The notes under the pieces are model-generated. The model made no database searches. It was not told the DNA's origin and saw nothing but the letters and a program-made list of their open reading frames with translations. Positions 34,962 through 45,577 of a DNA stretch of 64,000 bases are shown in pieces. The position numbers and the translations under genes are program-made. The DNA is from Portulaca oleracea (Eukaryota > Streptophyta > Magnoliopsida > Caryophyllales > Portulacaceae). The stretch's first letter is position 1. The number at the start of each line of letters is the position of its first letter. The stretch covers positions 17,626,537 through 17,690,536 of the forward strand of contig CM055884.1 of assembly GCA_029582165.1 (NCBI GenBank), given 5' to 3'.

Positions 34962-36309
34962 TGTAGGACCCTAAAGATTCCCGTTCGGGGAATCAGTTTC
35001 GGATGCGCTATTTAGGTGATCGGGACGACTAAGGTCGCTTAATCCTTAAATAAAGATAATTTCTTTTTATGAAATTCGTTTTCGAGGTGTGAATTTTATT
35101 TTTTTAATAATCAATTTTTATTATTCACATGTTTGAATTACATCAAATTAATTTACAAATAATTTTACATAACGTCCAATTCGAACCCGGGCCAAGTAAG
35201 AATCCTAAGGGTCGACAAGGCCCAACAGAAAATACCCAAAAAAATCGAAGCTCGCCTAGCTTATCGTTTTTGTATGGTATTTTCTCTTGGTTAGGCTCTG
35301 GATTAGAACATGGGCATCTGTAAATTCTTTTTTTAGAAATTCTTTCAATATAATAAACATGCATGTTGGATAATAAAAAAAGAGATTATAAAGAAAAAGT
35401 CGCCAGCCGATTTCAGAAAACCGACAAACCATAAATAAAGAAATGACTCCAGTCTACGAACCCGAATTCTAATTCTGGGGTTAGGGTTACGAATTTGAGA
35501 ATTAAATAATTCTCGAATCCACCTATTTGAAAACAGACTCTACTAAAATCAAACATGAAATGAAAATTGAGCGGGAGAAATTTAATGAATTTCACGAATT
35601 TTATATTGTTTTTACTAAATGAATGTACAAATAGCTTGATACATGAAAATAAATTACATTATTGAAACCAAAAGATGGACGAACCTCTCTTTAAGCTTTG
35701 ATATGATGGAGAGAAGATCGGGCTCCTTGTGGTGAACACTTGCATATGGCTTAGTTGAGGCTCTTGGAGTGATGACTATTTGAAGGTGGTGGAGAATGGA
35801 GATTATGGAGGAATATGGATGATGGTTGGATGAGAGTAGATAGTATAAGTTGAGGAGTTTAGAAAATAGTAGTGGATGGTGATTGTTGGTGAGAAGTGTT
35901 GATGGAATGAATGGAGGCTTGAGGGGGTATTTATAGGTGAAGAAGGGAGATGATGGAATGGAAGGGAGTAAACATGATCCACCAATCATACTCCTTTAAT
36001 ATCATAATCTCTTCCCCCTCCCCCCCTCCCCCATTAAAGTTATTTGATTATGGGATAAGAAGACACTGGGGAGTGTATGATCGTGGGGATTGCATGGATG
36101 CGTGGATTAGAGCATGTGCTTGAATGCTATCTCACACGGATTGATGACATGGCTTGGATGTATGGATGTGTTTGAATGCTCACACGGATTGATGACATGG
36201 AATAGTTTTTATTTTTATTTTCTTGTATTTTTTGGTTTTGACCTTTGCATGCTATTATTGCATATGTACAATTTATCTAAAATATCCGGTGCAAAATCTG
36301 GTGTTTAAG
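34962..36309 (-). repeat. LTR of the TGTAGACACC family, complete
   Basis: The plus strand starts TGTAGGACCC (34962) and ends CCGGTGCAAAATCTGGTGTTTAAG-type sequence at 36309, the decayed mirror of the family end. A TATA box is at plus 35928-35937. A polypurine AGTGGGGGCTCTCC on the minus strand follows the right edge, so this is a 3' LTR whose element body lies to the right. Its U3 lacks the dyad cluster and instead has a small duplication (CACACGGATTGATGACATGG at 36133 and 36180). A C-rich run lies at 36008-36035. Confidence 0.85.
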
Positions 36310-36394
36310 GAGAGCCCCCACTTTGATCTAGTCCGAATAGGACGAAGGTCAAAGTAGCTTGAGATGCTGACTACTTGACGTCAGTGACCAGGAT

Positions 36395-36730
36395 ATGGCT
36401 GCTGTTTGTGCTCTTTTATGTGGCGACCGGAAGGTGGATGCTGTCGGTGCTCTTTTATGTGGCGACTGGAAGGTGGATGTTGTTGGTGCTCTTTTATGTG
36501 ACGACTGGAAGGTGGATTCTGTCGGTGCTCTTTTTTGTGGCGACTGGAAGTTGGATGCTGTCGGTGCTCTTTTATGTGGCGACCGAAAGGTGGATGCTAT
36601 TGGTGCTCTTTTATGTGGCGACCGAAAGGTGGATGCTATCGGTGCTCTTTTATGTGGCGACTGGAAGGTGGATGTTGTCGGTGCTCTTTTATGTGGCGAC
36701 CGGAAAATGGATGAAGGTCAGCGCTCTTTT
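36395..36730. repeat. 39-bp minisatellite, about 8-9 copies
   Basis: The unit is approximately GTGCTCTTTTATGTGG plus CGACYGGAAGGTGGATGYT plus GTCG. Because 39 is a multiple of three, two plus frames stay open throughout (36375-36743 and 36395-36757), giving repeats such as VLFYVATGRWMLS. I regard these frames as by-products. Confidence 0.9.
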
Positions 36731-36929
36731 AACGGCAGCTTGAAGATGATGTCTTGATTTTCCCGGTATTGGTGATGGCTCCCTGCATAGAAACCAAAGC
36801 ACAATGTCTGATCATTTTGAACAATGGCTGGAGATATAGAGAATTACATGTCTGGAAGATTGATTGCGGCTAATTCGAACTCCCCTTCTCCTTTGTTTAT
36901 GTCGATGTCCCAGTCTTTCCCGGTGTCGA

Positions 36930-37480
36930 TGATGCCTTACGGATTTTCCCGAGGCGGATCTCGATGTTGATTGGTGCCCAATGGATTTTCCCGATGCGGA
37001 CCGGATTTTCCCGATGTTGATGGTGCCCAACGAATTTTCCCAAGGCAAGTCGGATTTTCCCGATGTTGATGATGGTGCCCAATGGATTTTCCGAGGCAGA
37101 TCGGATTTTCCCGATGTTGAAGATGCCCAACAGATTTTCTCGAGGCAGATCAGATTTTCTCGATGTTGATGATGCCCAACGGATTTTCCCGATGTTGATG
37201 GTGGTGCCCAACGGATTTTCCCGAGGCGGATCGGATTTTCCCGATATTGAAGATGCCCAACGGATTTTCCCGAGGCAGATTGGATTTTCCCAATGTTGAT
37301 GATGTCCAACGGATTTTCCCGAGGCGGATCGAATTTTCCCGATGTTGAAGATGCCCAATGGATTTTCCCAAGGCAGATCGGATTTTCCCGATGTTGATGA
37401 CACTGTCGATGGAGTGATGATGCTCAACTGATTTTCACGATGCTAATGACACTCACTGGATTTTCCCGTGGCGGGTGATT
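36930..37480. repeat. ~50-bp tandem repeat, about 9 copies
   Basis: Alternating GGATTTTCCCGAGGCRGATC and GGATTTTCCCGATGTTGATG half-units with a GCCCAACG linker. Copy starts are mostly 49-53 bp apart, with one 80-bp step. Three minus-strand frames remain open across parts of it (up to 176 codons, SGKSDLPRENPLG-like). Confidence 0.88.
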
Positions 37481-37732
37481 GTGTCGGTGGCGTCCATGAA
37501 AACTTTTATTGCTTTGGCAGACTAGAAGATCGTCATGAGGATGATAGATAGAAGTTATCCAGAGTGTGATTAGAGATTTCTCTAATCTTGCTCTTAATGA
37601 TTTGCAGCCGAGCTTGAATCTCTGTGAGAGATAATATTCTTTCATTCCGCCTCTATTCTCAATGACTATGCATGCACTTGGTCTTCTAGACTCTACACTC
37701 TTAATGCAATGACTAGGAGAATATGTATATAA

Positions 37733-37890
37733 ACGGTGTTTTATAATGCATGTGACTCAATATGCAAACAACCCCCAATACCAAGACTAGAATGATGATT
37801 ATGCAATGAACGGTATTTTATAATGCATGTGACTCAATATGCAGACAACCCCCAATACCAAGACTATAACGATAATTCCCTAAGTGTTAC
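37733..37890. repeat. 77-bp tandem duplication
   Basis: TTATAATGCATGTGACTC begins at 37741 and again at 37818, followed in both by AATATGC, then ACAACCCCCAATACCAAGAC. Confidence 0.85.
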
Positions 37891-38564
37891 AGCAACTCGA
37901 CATACATGATAGGGCATGTTAGGTGAGGCTTATGATGAAGGCATTGTTCTGGATGACTTGTCTTGCCTTCTTACTTCCTCGGATCACTATGGAGATGGGT
38001 AGAGCCCTATTGCAGGTTTTGTCAGGGTTAGGAGAGCCCCCAGTTAAGATGAACTCTTCTCTTGAGTCAGAAGTTTGCAATTAGCCATTGATGTGTCTGA
38101 TTTCTTGTCCTTGATGGATGAGCCTCGCTCAAATATGTTGAAAACAAGCCTCGAAATATTCAATCTCGCACTTGCACTAATGATTGACTAAAAAAGCTTT
38201 GGTGGTATGGGAGGATGAAAAAGGTTAGCAAAAGAAAGGCTAATTCTAATGATGGTCAGACAGGTTCATGAGGCACTTGGTGAAAAAGAGATGATGGTGG
38301 GCCGATGGTCGAATCTCGGTCTATCATGATTGACAGATGACTATGTTTTAGCTAAGGCTTGAAGGTTAGCAAGGGTTAAGTCACCTCATAGAAGAAGAGG
38401 TGAGGGAATGGTCGAGATAGATTCGGGTCATAGGGAGAGAGGTGGTTGGTTATGTGAAGGTGATCCAAGTCTGACGGAAAGAAGGTTAGGAAATTATAAT
38501 GGTCGCGACATGAAAGAACTTCAAAATCTAGGGTTATTCTCCTTTTACCTAACCCGCCCTAACG

Positions 38565-38700
38565 GGTTTTCAGGCTAGCCTCTCTTATTCTCTCACTCTC
38601 CTGTTGCCTAGCCTGGGATTCCAAGCTAGCCTCTCTTGTTCTCTGACTCTCCTTTTGCCTAGCTCGGAATTTCAAGCTAGCCCCTCTTGTTTTTTTCTCT
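38565..38700. repeat. Three ~50-bp repeats with GGCTAGCCTCTCTT core
   Basis: The block CTAGCCTCTCTT...CTCTCCTGTTGCCTAGCCTGG...CAAG recurs three times with substitutions. It is preceded by CCCGCCCTAACGGGTTTT, a degenerate motif C-like dyad. Confidence 0.7.
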
Positions 38701-39590
38701 CTTAAAGACCAAAATTTTGTGACAAAGGATACTCCTTGAATTGTAGGGACTGAGCCTCAAAGAGGTTCTCCTACGTATCCGATGTGGAATCAAGTCAGTC
38801 GTAGTACATAAGGTGCAGCTTCAAAGGATTGGTGTCTCGAGGAGGGCTTGGTGAGATAGGCTTGAGAATGGTCATGGATGCAAAGGTGTGATGACGATGT
38901 GAAGGCTTGGGGCGCAAGGCTTGAAAGCAATATGAACGGTTTTTCGGTGTGCGTGACTATTAACTCCGTCTCCGGCTTCTCACCCTCCTTTTTTTCTTTT
39001 TCCTTTTCTCTTCTTTTTTTTCCTTATTCCTTTTCTGTTTTTTTTTTTATGGTATGCTTCGAGATATAGACGACCCAAACGGGGTTTTACTCTCCTAACA
39101 CAGGTTTTTCCATACGCAAACAAAGTGTTTAAGGGACACGAGTGTCGTACCACTCATGCCGACCCATGTTGGTGGAGCAACTAGGAATTCTCTCTTTTTT
39201 CTTCTCTTTTTTTTTTAACTTCATTCTTCATAGGATTAACTCACGTTCGCCTTCCTGATAAAATTAGTCACAACACACCTTTTGGCTGTGGGGTAGATAT
39301 GGAGTAGTCATGAGGAGAATGATCGAGTTGGTCAAGGCTAAATGTTTTCAAACGTTGACTGTTATGAGGGACGCAAAGAGGGATGATTTGGTGAATGGGA
39401 ACTTGGGGTAGATGTTATGGGTGAATGGGAAGGTAACAGGTAATACGGATGCTGGTGTGGGTGGTGAGATGGTAGCCCCTGTCCTAGGCAAATTTTGTTC
39501 AAGATGCTGGTCTAGGAGTATAGAGATGTCCACTTTGAAGAGACTGAAGGCTTTGGTTTTTTATCCTTTTGCGCAGTCTGCTGGATGAAT

Positions 39591-39817
39591 GCAGACTGAC
39601 TTCCCTCTTTTTTTCTCTCTTTTCTTTAATTTTATTTTAAATTCTGGATTTGTAGGATGACAAACTTGATGAATGGAAGGGTATGTGAGGGTGATGATAG
39701 ATCAAGCAGACTGACTTCCCTCTTTTTTTCTTTTTTCTTTAATTTTATTTTAAATCCTGGATTTGTAGGATGACAAACTTGATGAATGGAAGGGTATGAG
39801 AGGGTGATGATAGATGG
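39591..39817. repeat. 115-bp tandem duplication
   Basis: GCAGACTGACTTCCCTC starts at 39591 and 39706. Both copies continue through a CT-rich run, GGATTTGTAGGATGACAAAC and TTGATGAATGGAAGGGTATG. They differ by a few bases and by the length of the CT run. Confidence 0.88.
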
Positions 39818-40059
39818 ATATGTCAAACTTGGATGTTAAGGCTAATGAATGGATGAAGGAGCTTTTCAACTCAAGTTAAGAGCACAAGCACGAGATTCTC
39901 AAAGAATCTAATAGATGCATCTTATTGAATTCAAAAGACAAGCATATCAAAGACCGATTCAATGCCACCACCAATTGACTCTGAAAATATGATGCTCAAC
40001 ATAATTGGGACCCTAGCCAACCTCAAAATCCCCTTATTGCAGTGTTGCCTATGCGCCAT

Positions 40060-40537
40060 TGTTCAGTTGTAAGTTTTTGTGGTTTTCTAGTAGGGTTGTC
40101 GGTCCATGAGGATAGGTTTTAGGCTTGACGAGGAAATCGGTTTGCATAAGGGTTTTCTTAGTGCCGAAAGCGGTAAATTATGTAAATAAAGCTATTAAGC
40201 TAATCTAGACATGCATAATCAAGAAAGCAATAAAAGCGTCAAATCAAATAAAGCATGAAATTAAGAAAGCAATTAAAAGCATGAATGAGGAACTAGAATG
40301 AACAATGAAATTAGGGAAGAGAAATTATACCTTTGATGAACACAATGTTCAAATCTTCAATCTGCATTTGTAATTTCCCCCGAACAAACAAGAAATTGTG
40401 GATTGGATTACCAAAGATCCCCAAATTCTCACTAGAAAGTAGAGTTGGAAACCCTTGACCCTCCTCCTCACTAAAAGTGGATTGGTTGTAGCTATCACTT
40501 GAAAGCTTTGAAATCAAACATCAATGGCAATTGAAAG

Positions 40538-40596
<59 letters not shown>

Positions 40597-41046
40597 TAAA
40601 ACTCTTCAATGGAGAATGCTTGAAAAGAAGCTCAATACAAATTGCAAGAAAACTTGGAGAAAACTTGAAGAACAATAAAGAAGACTTGAAGAAATTAGAG
40701 AAAGCAAGTTAAAGGAAAGTAATTAAACCTAATCTACTCTAATCCTACTCCTAAAACTATGAAAAATTAGGCTAAAGATATCCCCATAGTGCTTAATTAC
40801 ATTGGCATTTATAGAGGAAGGAAAAATACAAGCCAAACCCTATAAATAATCACAGCACGCGCGCAGCAGGTTTCTGCAGATCCGTCGCTCGTGCAGAACC
40901 GTCGCGGGCGTTACATCATACGTCGCGGGCGCGATAGAGTACTCTCATGGGCATTACTCACGTCTGGTCGGTTGCCTTGTCCTCTTTCAGCAATAGGTCG
41001 TGGGCGTGACCGCTTGTGTAGCGGGCGTGACCTCCGTCTTATATGC
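40060..41046 (-). repeat. Partial LTR A with a different U3 (motif B)
   Basis: Its left half (TGTTCAGTTGTAAGTTTTTG, GGTTGTCGGTCCATGAGG, CCCGAACAAACAAGAAA) matches the other array LTRs. The right half does not: it has TATA (minus CTCTATAAATG, plus 40806-40817) and motif B dyads at 40901-41031. It joins internal sequence at about 41046 without the expected ACCGAACA end. A (GA)n microsatellite is at 40537-40592. Confidence 0.75.
40806..41031 (-). promoter_or_regulatory. Motif B dyads upstream of TATA box in LTR A
   Basis: GTCGCGGGCGTTAC (40901-40914), GTCGCGGGCGCGAT (40922), GTCGTGGGCGTGAC (40997-41010) and GTAGCGGGCGTGAC (41018-41031) lie 63-215 bp upstream of the minus-strand TATA box. Complete LTRs of the same family at 41733, 47456 and 52224 lack this cluster. 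Confidence 0.65.
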
Positions 41047-41561
41047 ATATACTCAGTCATTGTCGCACATGATTTTTCCATTTCCGCAATGGTAGCTTTC
41101 AAACATGAATCAGAACTATGGTAGGCGCAGAGGAAGCACACGGGATGAAACTCAACATTGGCACATTGGGGAAGATCATAACAATTTTCCACATAAACCC
41201 CACTATAAGATTGATCATCAACATATATGGGGTATTCACATGATTGTTCAATTTCGGTCTCGGAGGGTGGTGCATAAGGAGGTTGGAAGCTAGGACTAAC
41301 ACTTTGTTGCTCAAATTCATAAGAATCCCTAGACAACCATTCAATAAATTCTTAATCAACATCTTCACCTAAATTAGAAAACCCATAAAAATTGAAGACA
41401 TTACGAGTTTCATAATTTATACTCTCATAAACAATTCCCAACATATCCAATGTATCATAAAAGATACCATATAGTTCACATTGAGCACGGTAATCATGTA
41501 ATCTTGCAAAATATTTCCAAAATGCTTCATGCTCAAATTGGGGGAATCGGGGACTATCCAT
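41047..41561 (-). pseudogene. Acidic gag-like ORF, N-terminal fragment
   Basis: 41561-41352 encodes MDSPRFPQFEHEAFWKYFARL and DYRAQCELYGIFYDTLDML; after a stop it continues in 41336-40911 with SRDSYEFEQQSVSPSFQPP. It matches 47294-46826 almost word for word. The frame is fused into LTR A sequence at about 41046, so the C-terminal two thirds are missing. Confidence 0.75.
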
Positions 41562-41713
41562 AACTCTTTTTTTTTATTTTTCTATTTTTCTATTTTTTTT
41601 CTCTTTTTTCACGATATTCAAATTTTTTTTTGTACTACATTTTTCTAGCATAATCAAAAAAGCAATAAACTATATACACACAAACCAATAGCCTAATCTA
41701 CCAAATAACGCCA

Positions 41714-41731
41714 TCCTCGGCAACGGCGCCA
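41714..41731 (-). other. Primer binding site beside LTR B
   Basis: The minus strand reads TGGCGCCGTTGCCGAGGA one base after the LTR end ACCGAACA, a primer site common in Athila/Tat-type elements. Confidence 0.88.
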
Positions 41732-41732
41732 T

Positions 41733-43564
41733 TGTTCGGTTGTAATTTTTGTGGTTTTTATGTAGGGTTGTCGGTCCACAGAGATGGGTGTTAGAGTTGA
41801 TTAAGGTAATCAGTTTTTGTAGAGGGTTTTTCACAACGTGGAAAGCGGTAAATAATTAAGGAAGGCAATTAAACTAATCTAAACATGGATTTAAAGAAAG
41901 CAATAAAGATGAAAGCAATTAAAAAGCTAGAAATAGAAAAGCAATAAAAAGCATGAAATTAAATAAAGCAATTAAACTACTACTAATAATGAAATTGGGA
42001 ACGAGAAATTATACCTTCGATGAGTAATCTTCACTTGAATCCTTTACTCGAATTTTCTCCAGAACAAACAAGAAAATTGTGAATTGGATTACTAAGAATC
42101 CTCAAATCCTCACTTTGAAGTAGGATTTGTGACTCTTAATCCTCCTCCTCACTAAAAGTTGGATTGGATGTTTTTGTGGCTAAAACTAATAAACCTTAAG
42201 AAATTTCACTTAAACAAACCTAGACAAAACCCTAATAATTGAAACGTAGACTCACAATATGACTAATGTTTGAACTGTGATAAGAAAGGAAATAAAAGTG
42301 AGACACCTAATACCAAGGCCACTAAACATTGAGAAAGAATTAACTCAGGAAAAACAGAGAAAACAACTCTAAAACCTAAACCTACTGACCGAATAAAACA
42401 GAACAACACCAAAACCTAACCTACTGACCGAATAAGAAAGAAGAAAACGGAGCACGAGAGAAAGATGGCCGAGACAGAGACGCGAGCCACAACAGAGCTA
42501 GAATCGAACCAAAGCAATGCAAATTCATCTAGAACATTAAACAAAATCAAACCAAGATGAACAATCCAATACCATTCGAATATTACATCAAAACTGAACA
42601 AAACATTAACAAAACCAAAATCCCAGAATTGATTGAAAAAGGAAAGCGAAAAATAGAGATTCAAAACTAGAAAATAAAGCATGAATTAAACCTAATCTAA
42701 ATTCTAACCCTAAATGGAGGCTCTTGGGGCGTCACTCCCAAAATCAACCATTGATGAAGTCCGGAATCTGCTCCTTCCTCCTCTTTTATAGTAGAATTCG
42801 TCATCCCCTTCAAATCAGAGCCTTCGATTCTTCAATCTTGGACGGTGCAGATGTATTTCGATAGTTATAGAGGTGGAGTGTGTCCATGGTGCTGCGAATG
42901 TTCCTCCATTGTACTTCTTCGGTTACTCCTTCAACGAATCTGTTAAAAGAGATGAGAAAAAGAGTGAGAGATTGATATAATCTCATGATATTGCGAGATT
43001 TTGAGAAGAAGAGTGAGATGAAGAGATGAGAGAAGGAGATGAGATGAAGAAGAGAGATGGAGATGGGGGATGAGAATGGTGGTGTGGTGTTGGTGGTTGT
43101 GTCGCTGCGCGGAAAGAAAGAACCAGAGAGAAAGGGAGAAAAATGGGGCGGAAGAAAGGAGTTGGGGGAAAAATGAAAATGAGATATAATTAGGGTTTGG
43201 GGGAAAGTTATTCGGCTGACTAAGAGGGAGATATGGGGCGAGTTTCTAGGTTTAGGCGAGTTAGTAGGTGAAAGTTGGGTTGGGCTTAGGTTAGCTGGGC
43301 CGAATAAGAAAGAAATAGGAAGGGGAATTTGGGTTTGTTTTTGGATAGATTTAGGAATTAGAACTCGGTTTTATTTTTATTTTCTAATTTGTATATTTTG
43401 TTTTATATTTAGCAATAATAATAACTATAAATAATAAACTAACATAAGATCTAATAAAAATGCAAAATGAATAAAAACATAATAAAAATTACTAAAATAA
43501 TTATTAAAGACAAACAAAAATACCCTATAAAAGAGAAGAATTCGACTCGGAACGAGATCGAACA
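41733..43564 (-). repeat. LTR B (1832 bp)
   Basis: The minus strand runs TGTTCGATCTCGTTCCG...CCGAACA. Nearly identical in layout to LTR C. The U3 half contains GGCGAGTTTCTAGG...GGCGAG and many GA-rich stretches but no clear dyad cluster. Confidence 0.9.
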
Positions 43565-45577
43565 ACACTCCAACACAAGGGTTTGCTCGCCTCTTGCAAA
43601 CTAAAAACAAAGAAAAGGGCAAGAAAAAGAAACTAAAAACCCTAACTCACTTTCGAGGAATCGCGGATGCATTTAGCACATGCATCAATCTTTTTAAACC
43701 CCTTGGCAGCCCAAGTGGACGAGGTAGGTCTCGTGAGGGTTTATAGCAACTATACCCACAAAAGCCCAAGGAAAGCAGAGAGGGAAAGTGAAAAACAAAA
43801 CAAGTTTGAAAAGAAAAAGGAAAACGACTTTGTTTTAAGGAAGAGTGCAATATCAATCAAGAAAACAATATTAATCCTCCAAAAGAAACCGTTATGAGCA
43901 TCTTACAAACACCTACCCTAGGCAAATGTCAATCTTTTAGGTTTTCAATTCCCTACACCTCATGTAAAGCTACTTCCCTTGTGCGCAAGTGCAAGTGGGT
44001 TCTAACTGATTCCGTTTGACCTCTAAGACTCACACCCGAGCTTAAAAACAAAACGAACAAGAAACGCAAAGAGATGCCCTCCCCCGCATTTGGTCGCCCT
44101 TGGCTTAGTGAGGGTCATAGGTGATGCAAGGAAAGGCTCCCCACTTTTAAACACGTAACTTTCTTTTTGGGTTGGGTTTTCCCAATAATTTTTTTTAAGC
44201 TTAAAGGTCGAGGTTAGTTTTGCGGGAATTGCAACGGCCCAAAATTGGAGTTTACCCTCCCAACACAGTCTTTTCCATACACCTCTTCGTCGCGAACGAT
44301 ATAGAAGGAGGTTTAAGGGGTAATAGCGTCGTACCGCTAATACCAGTCCCGTGTAGGTCAACTAACTTTCTGGTGGTTAATGTCGTTCAGCCGACACGCC
44401 CCACTTAATTCGTTTATTTGAGAATTGATTTCTCTTTTGTTTTCTTTTCTTTTCCTTCTTTTCTTTCTTTTCTGAAAACGAGTTCGGATGTGGGTACCTA
44501 GGGTCTCCCAGTTTCAACTAGAACGTGAAGAAAATCAGGGACCTCGCTAGACACTCAATGAAGGGAATCTAATTAAAGTGAGTCATGACAATCGCTCGAG
44601 GTAGGGTCGAAAATGCTCAAACCAGTTTCTTTTAAAGAAGATTAAGAAAGGCTTCCCAATTTTGACAACAAAATCCAAGAAACTAAGCAAAAAGAAAACA
44701 AAACGAAAAACGAAAACTTTTAAATTTTTTCACTCCTTTTTTTCTCCTTTTTCACACAAAAATTTTCAATTTTTAGACACAAACTAAGAAAAATAAAAAT
44801 AAAAGAATAAAAAACTAGGTGTTCTACCCATGAAAATGGAAGATATCACCCCCACTCCAACACAAAACATCACAATGTCCTCATTGTCAAAAGAAGGGTG
44901 TCACAAGTAAGGTAGAAAGCCAAGAAAAACATATATACAAAATACTTATCACATAAAAAGCGGTGGCGACCCGAGCCCACACGACTCCAACAACAAGATA
45001 ATCCCAACAATCACACTCAAGGGGTTCGGGACACGAAAAGAAAATCAAGGATGCATCTTGGATCATCAATATCTTCACATAAAGAGAGTGGAAAGAAGTT
45101 ACCTCGAAATCTTCAATGAAGCATACTCAATCCACGATCCAAGGAACATCACACCAAAGGATGGAGATAAACAAGAAAAGCATACTATGTGTGATGGGTC
45201 ACATGCAAGATCCAAAAGAAAAACAAACTAAACTAGACACTAATGATGAAAGAACTAAAGAAACTAAAATATTTACAAAATGACTCTCACTCTTTTTTTT
45301 CTTTTCTTGGACTCAAAAGAACGGAATGCACACTACCCTCCCACTCCCACACAAAGAGGTTGCCATATCCTCAAAGAAAACAGAAGTAAGTAAGCAAGCA
45401 CCCCAAAATAAAAGAAAAAGAAACACACAAAAAGAAAATAAAAGAAGAAAAGAAAACTAACTTAATAACTTTATTTACAAGAGAAGGGAAAGATATTACC
45501 TGGTTGGGTATTGAATATACCCAAACAATGAAATCTCAGAATAATGAAACCATCTATGGAGCCTCAGCCACTCCATC
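43565..45577 (-). other. 3' noncoding region of array unit A
   Basis: Homologous in blocks to 25968-27960. Hairpin TCACAATG-TCCT-CATTGTCA at 44870-44889. Minus-strand sequence beside LTR B reads GCGAGCAAACCCTTGTG, a decayed form of the GACGAGCAAA...GTGTGGGGG polypurine region. T-rich runs are at 44420-44470 and 45293-45307. No gene seen. Confidence 0.6.

Larger units (their letters stand above)
36310..40059 (-). mobile_element. Internal region of a Tat-type element made largely of tandem repeats
   Basis: It starts at the polypurine tract beside the 34962-36309 LTR; no matching 5' LTR is found on the right. No gag or pol frame is recognisable. It holds five tandem-repeat blocks (listed separately). 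Near 38760-38810 the minus strand has TTGATTCCACATCGGATACG followed by TAGGAGAACC, which resembles a block I know from Tat/Ogre untranslated regions. Ogre/Tat elements often carry such minisatellites in noncoding parts. T-rich and C/T-rich runs occur at 38985-39050 and 39190-39220. Confidence 0.6.

Noticed and set aside
34957..36314. Solo-LTR interpretation of 34962-36309
   Set aside because: The polypurine tract AGTGGGGGCTCTCC beyond its right edge shows it is the 3' LTR of a larger element.
36375..37427. Proteins of 120-176 codons on both strands
   Set aside because: Several overlapping frames are open at once because of tandem repeats; no composition or conservation typical of a gene.
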